From positions 1 through 34,954 of the forward strand of contig CAJWQD010000022.1 in NCBI GenBank assembly GCA_913045135.1: a stretch of DNA of 34,954 nucleotides, given 5' to 3'. The DNA is from an uncultured Flammeovirgaceae bacterium (lineage in GTDB: Bacteria; Bacteroidota; Bacteroidia; Cytophagales; Cyclobacteriaceae). The notes beneath the pieces are model-generated. The model made no database searches. It was not told where the DNA came from and worked only from the letters and a program-made list of their open reading frames with translations. Made by a program: the position numbers and the translations under genes. This document shows, piece by piece, positions 33,994 to 34,954 of this stretch. Numbering within the stretch: position 1 is the first letter of the stretch; every line of letters begins with the position of its first letter.

Positions 33994-34892
33994 TAACTTC
34001 TCGGATGAAATTCTTTTATTATTTGTTTCAAATAATCACGATCTAAATGTGTGTAGATCTCTGTGGTAGTAATAGATTCATGGCCTAACATTTCTTGAAC
34101 CGCTCTTAGGTCTGCACCCCCTTCGATGAGATGTGTGGCATAGGAATGGCGAAAAGTATGTGGGCTAATTTTTTTATTAATACCTGCGCGTATGGCCAAG
34201 TTTTTAATCAGGTTGAAAACACTCACTCTCGATATTTTATTTCCCAATCTATTTAAGAATAAGTAATCCTCTTGGCCAGATTTTATTTGCATATGGTTTC
34301 GTACCTCATGCTGATAGGATTTAATAAATTTCAAAGCACTTTTTCCTATAGGAGTTAAACGCTCTTTATTTCCTTTTCCCAAAATACGAAGAAAGCCAAC
34401 ATCTTCATAAATATTACTAATTTTTAAGTTGACCAATTCGGAAACTCGTAATCCAGCACTGTAAATGGTTTCGGCCATAGCACGGTCTCTGGGGCCACTC
34501 GCTTTGCTCATATCTATGGTCTCAAATAATTGGTCAATTTCATGAATACTTAAGGTATCAGGAAGTTTTCTGCCTAATCTTGGAAGTTCAATTAGCTCCG
34601 AAGGATCTACTGAAATAAGATTTTCATAAGAAAGATATTTATAAAATCCTTTGATGCCTGAGACTATTCTTGCTTGTGAGTAAGGAGAAAGACCTAATTC
34701 ATTAATAAATTTAATAAAATCAAGTAAATCAACAGGCAATACCTGCAATGGATCTGGAATTTTTTTATGCATATTCAAAAACTCCATTAATTTTGTAACG
34801 TCTCTTGTATAGGCATCTATAGAATTTGATGCTAAAGCCCTTTCGAGCTTTAGGTAATTCTTGAACTGTTTGATATAGAGATTCCAACTCAT
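33993..34892 (-). CDS. xerD: Site-specific tyrosine recombinase XerD
   Basis: 299 residues. The N-terminal SAM-like core-binding domain covers about 1-90. The catalytic residues are complete: R149 in AGLRVSEL, K173, H245-x-x-R248 in HTFRHSYATH, H271 in LGHES and nucleophile Y280. With XerC it resolves chromosome dimers at dif under FtsK control; no convincing dif site is seen in the window. XerC/XerD assignment rests on context, since the xerD-aroQ divergent pair is typical of Bacteroidota. The start is 23 bases from the aroQ start on the opposite strand. Confidence 0.92.
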   Translation of the reverse strand: MSWNLYIKQFKNYLKLERALASNSIDAYTRDVTKLMEFLNMHKKIPDPLQVLPVDLLDFIKFINELGLSPYSQARIVSGIKGFYKYLSYENLISVDPSELIELPRLGRKLPDTLSIHEIDQLFETIDMSKASGPRDRAMAETIYSAGLRVSELVNLKISNIYEDVGFLRILGKGNKERLTPIGKSALKFIKSYQHEVRNHMQIKSGQEDYLFLNRLGNKISRVSVFNLIKNLAIRAGINKKISPHTFRHSYATHLIEGGADLRAVQEMLGHESITTTEIYTHLDRDYLKQIIKEFHPRS

Positions 34893-34915
34893 TAAAAGGC
34901 AAAAGTAATCAGGAC

Positions 34916-34954
34916 ATGCAAATAGCGATCATTAACGGACCAAATTTAAATTTA
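34916..34954 (+). CDS. aroQ: 3-dehydroquinate dehydratase type II, first 13 codons, cut by the right edge
   Basis: ATG at 34916 begins 13 codons open to the window edge, reading MQIAIINGPNLNL. This is the well-conserved start of type II dehydroquinase, whose INGPNLN segment leads into the active site. The full protein is about 140 residues and catalyses the third step of the shikimate pathway. The divergent neighbour xerD supports the call. The gene is otherwise outside the window. Confidence 0.85.
   Translation, partial: MQIAIINGPNLNL

Overview
The window is chromosomal DNA from a member of the Bacteroidota, probably an aerobic free-living or host-surface heterotroph. I judge this from the low G+C and AT-rich spacers, the near absence of Shine-Dalgarno sequences, and gene sets typical of the phylum: DUF4290 next to murA, ftsK-lolA-pyrF, xerD divergent from aroQ, a Tat-exported Gfo/Idh/MocA oxidoreductase beside DoxX, and a lipoprotein joining a PQQ-type sugar dehydrogenase to PKD, cytochrome c and CBM6-like modules. 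Class cannot be fixed from sequence alone. I see no rRNA, tRNA, CRISPR array, intact insertion sequence or prophage.

Layout. 1-9.6 kb is loosely packed accessory DNA: a large modular lipoprotein dehydrogenase (+), a KAS III-like thiolase-fold enzyme and a PqqB-like metallo-beta-lactamase-fold protein (-), a secreted two-repeat protein (-) divergent from an AraC-type regulator (+) across a strongly palindromic spacer, then a MarC membrane protein and about 0.9 kb without a credible gene. 9.6-16.5 kb carries DoxX + Gfo/Idh (-), a tight three-gene run (LolA-like protein, thioesterase, SDR; +), and asparaginase-domain, NAD(P)-binding and VOC genes (-). From 16.5 kb the content is mostly housekeeping: dnaX (+), a LysM lytic transglycosylase with an O-methyltransferase and an M16 peptidase (-), a GT9 glycosyltransferase, pepP, DUF4290 and murA (+), a barrel-only Omp85 protein and a hexapeptide acyltransferase (-), then the compact minus-strand series xerD-pyrD-ftsK-lolA-pyrF. 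The right edge cuts the first 13 codons of aroQ (+).

Most notable points. (1) dnaX is split at a run of ten A: the zero frame stops four codons later, exactly after domain III (a gamma-like product), while the -1 frame continues without a stop through a normal tau C-terminus. This looks like programmed frameshifting or transcriptional slippage, unless the homopolymer is an assembly error. (2) A near-perfect palindrome with 20-base arms and a second CRP-like dyad fill the spacer between the secreted protein and the AraC regulator. (3) The NeuD/PglD-like acyltransferase has glutamine where both signature histidines are expected. (4) MurA has Asp in place of the active-site Cys, predicting fosfomycin insensitivity. 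(5) The dehydrogenase lipoprotein carries a strongly shortened ThuA module. (6) XerD and FtsK, partners in chromosome dimer resolution, lie in one apparent operon interleaved with two pyrimidine genes.
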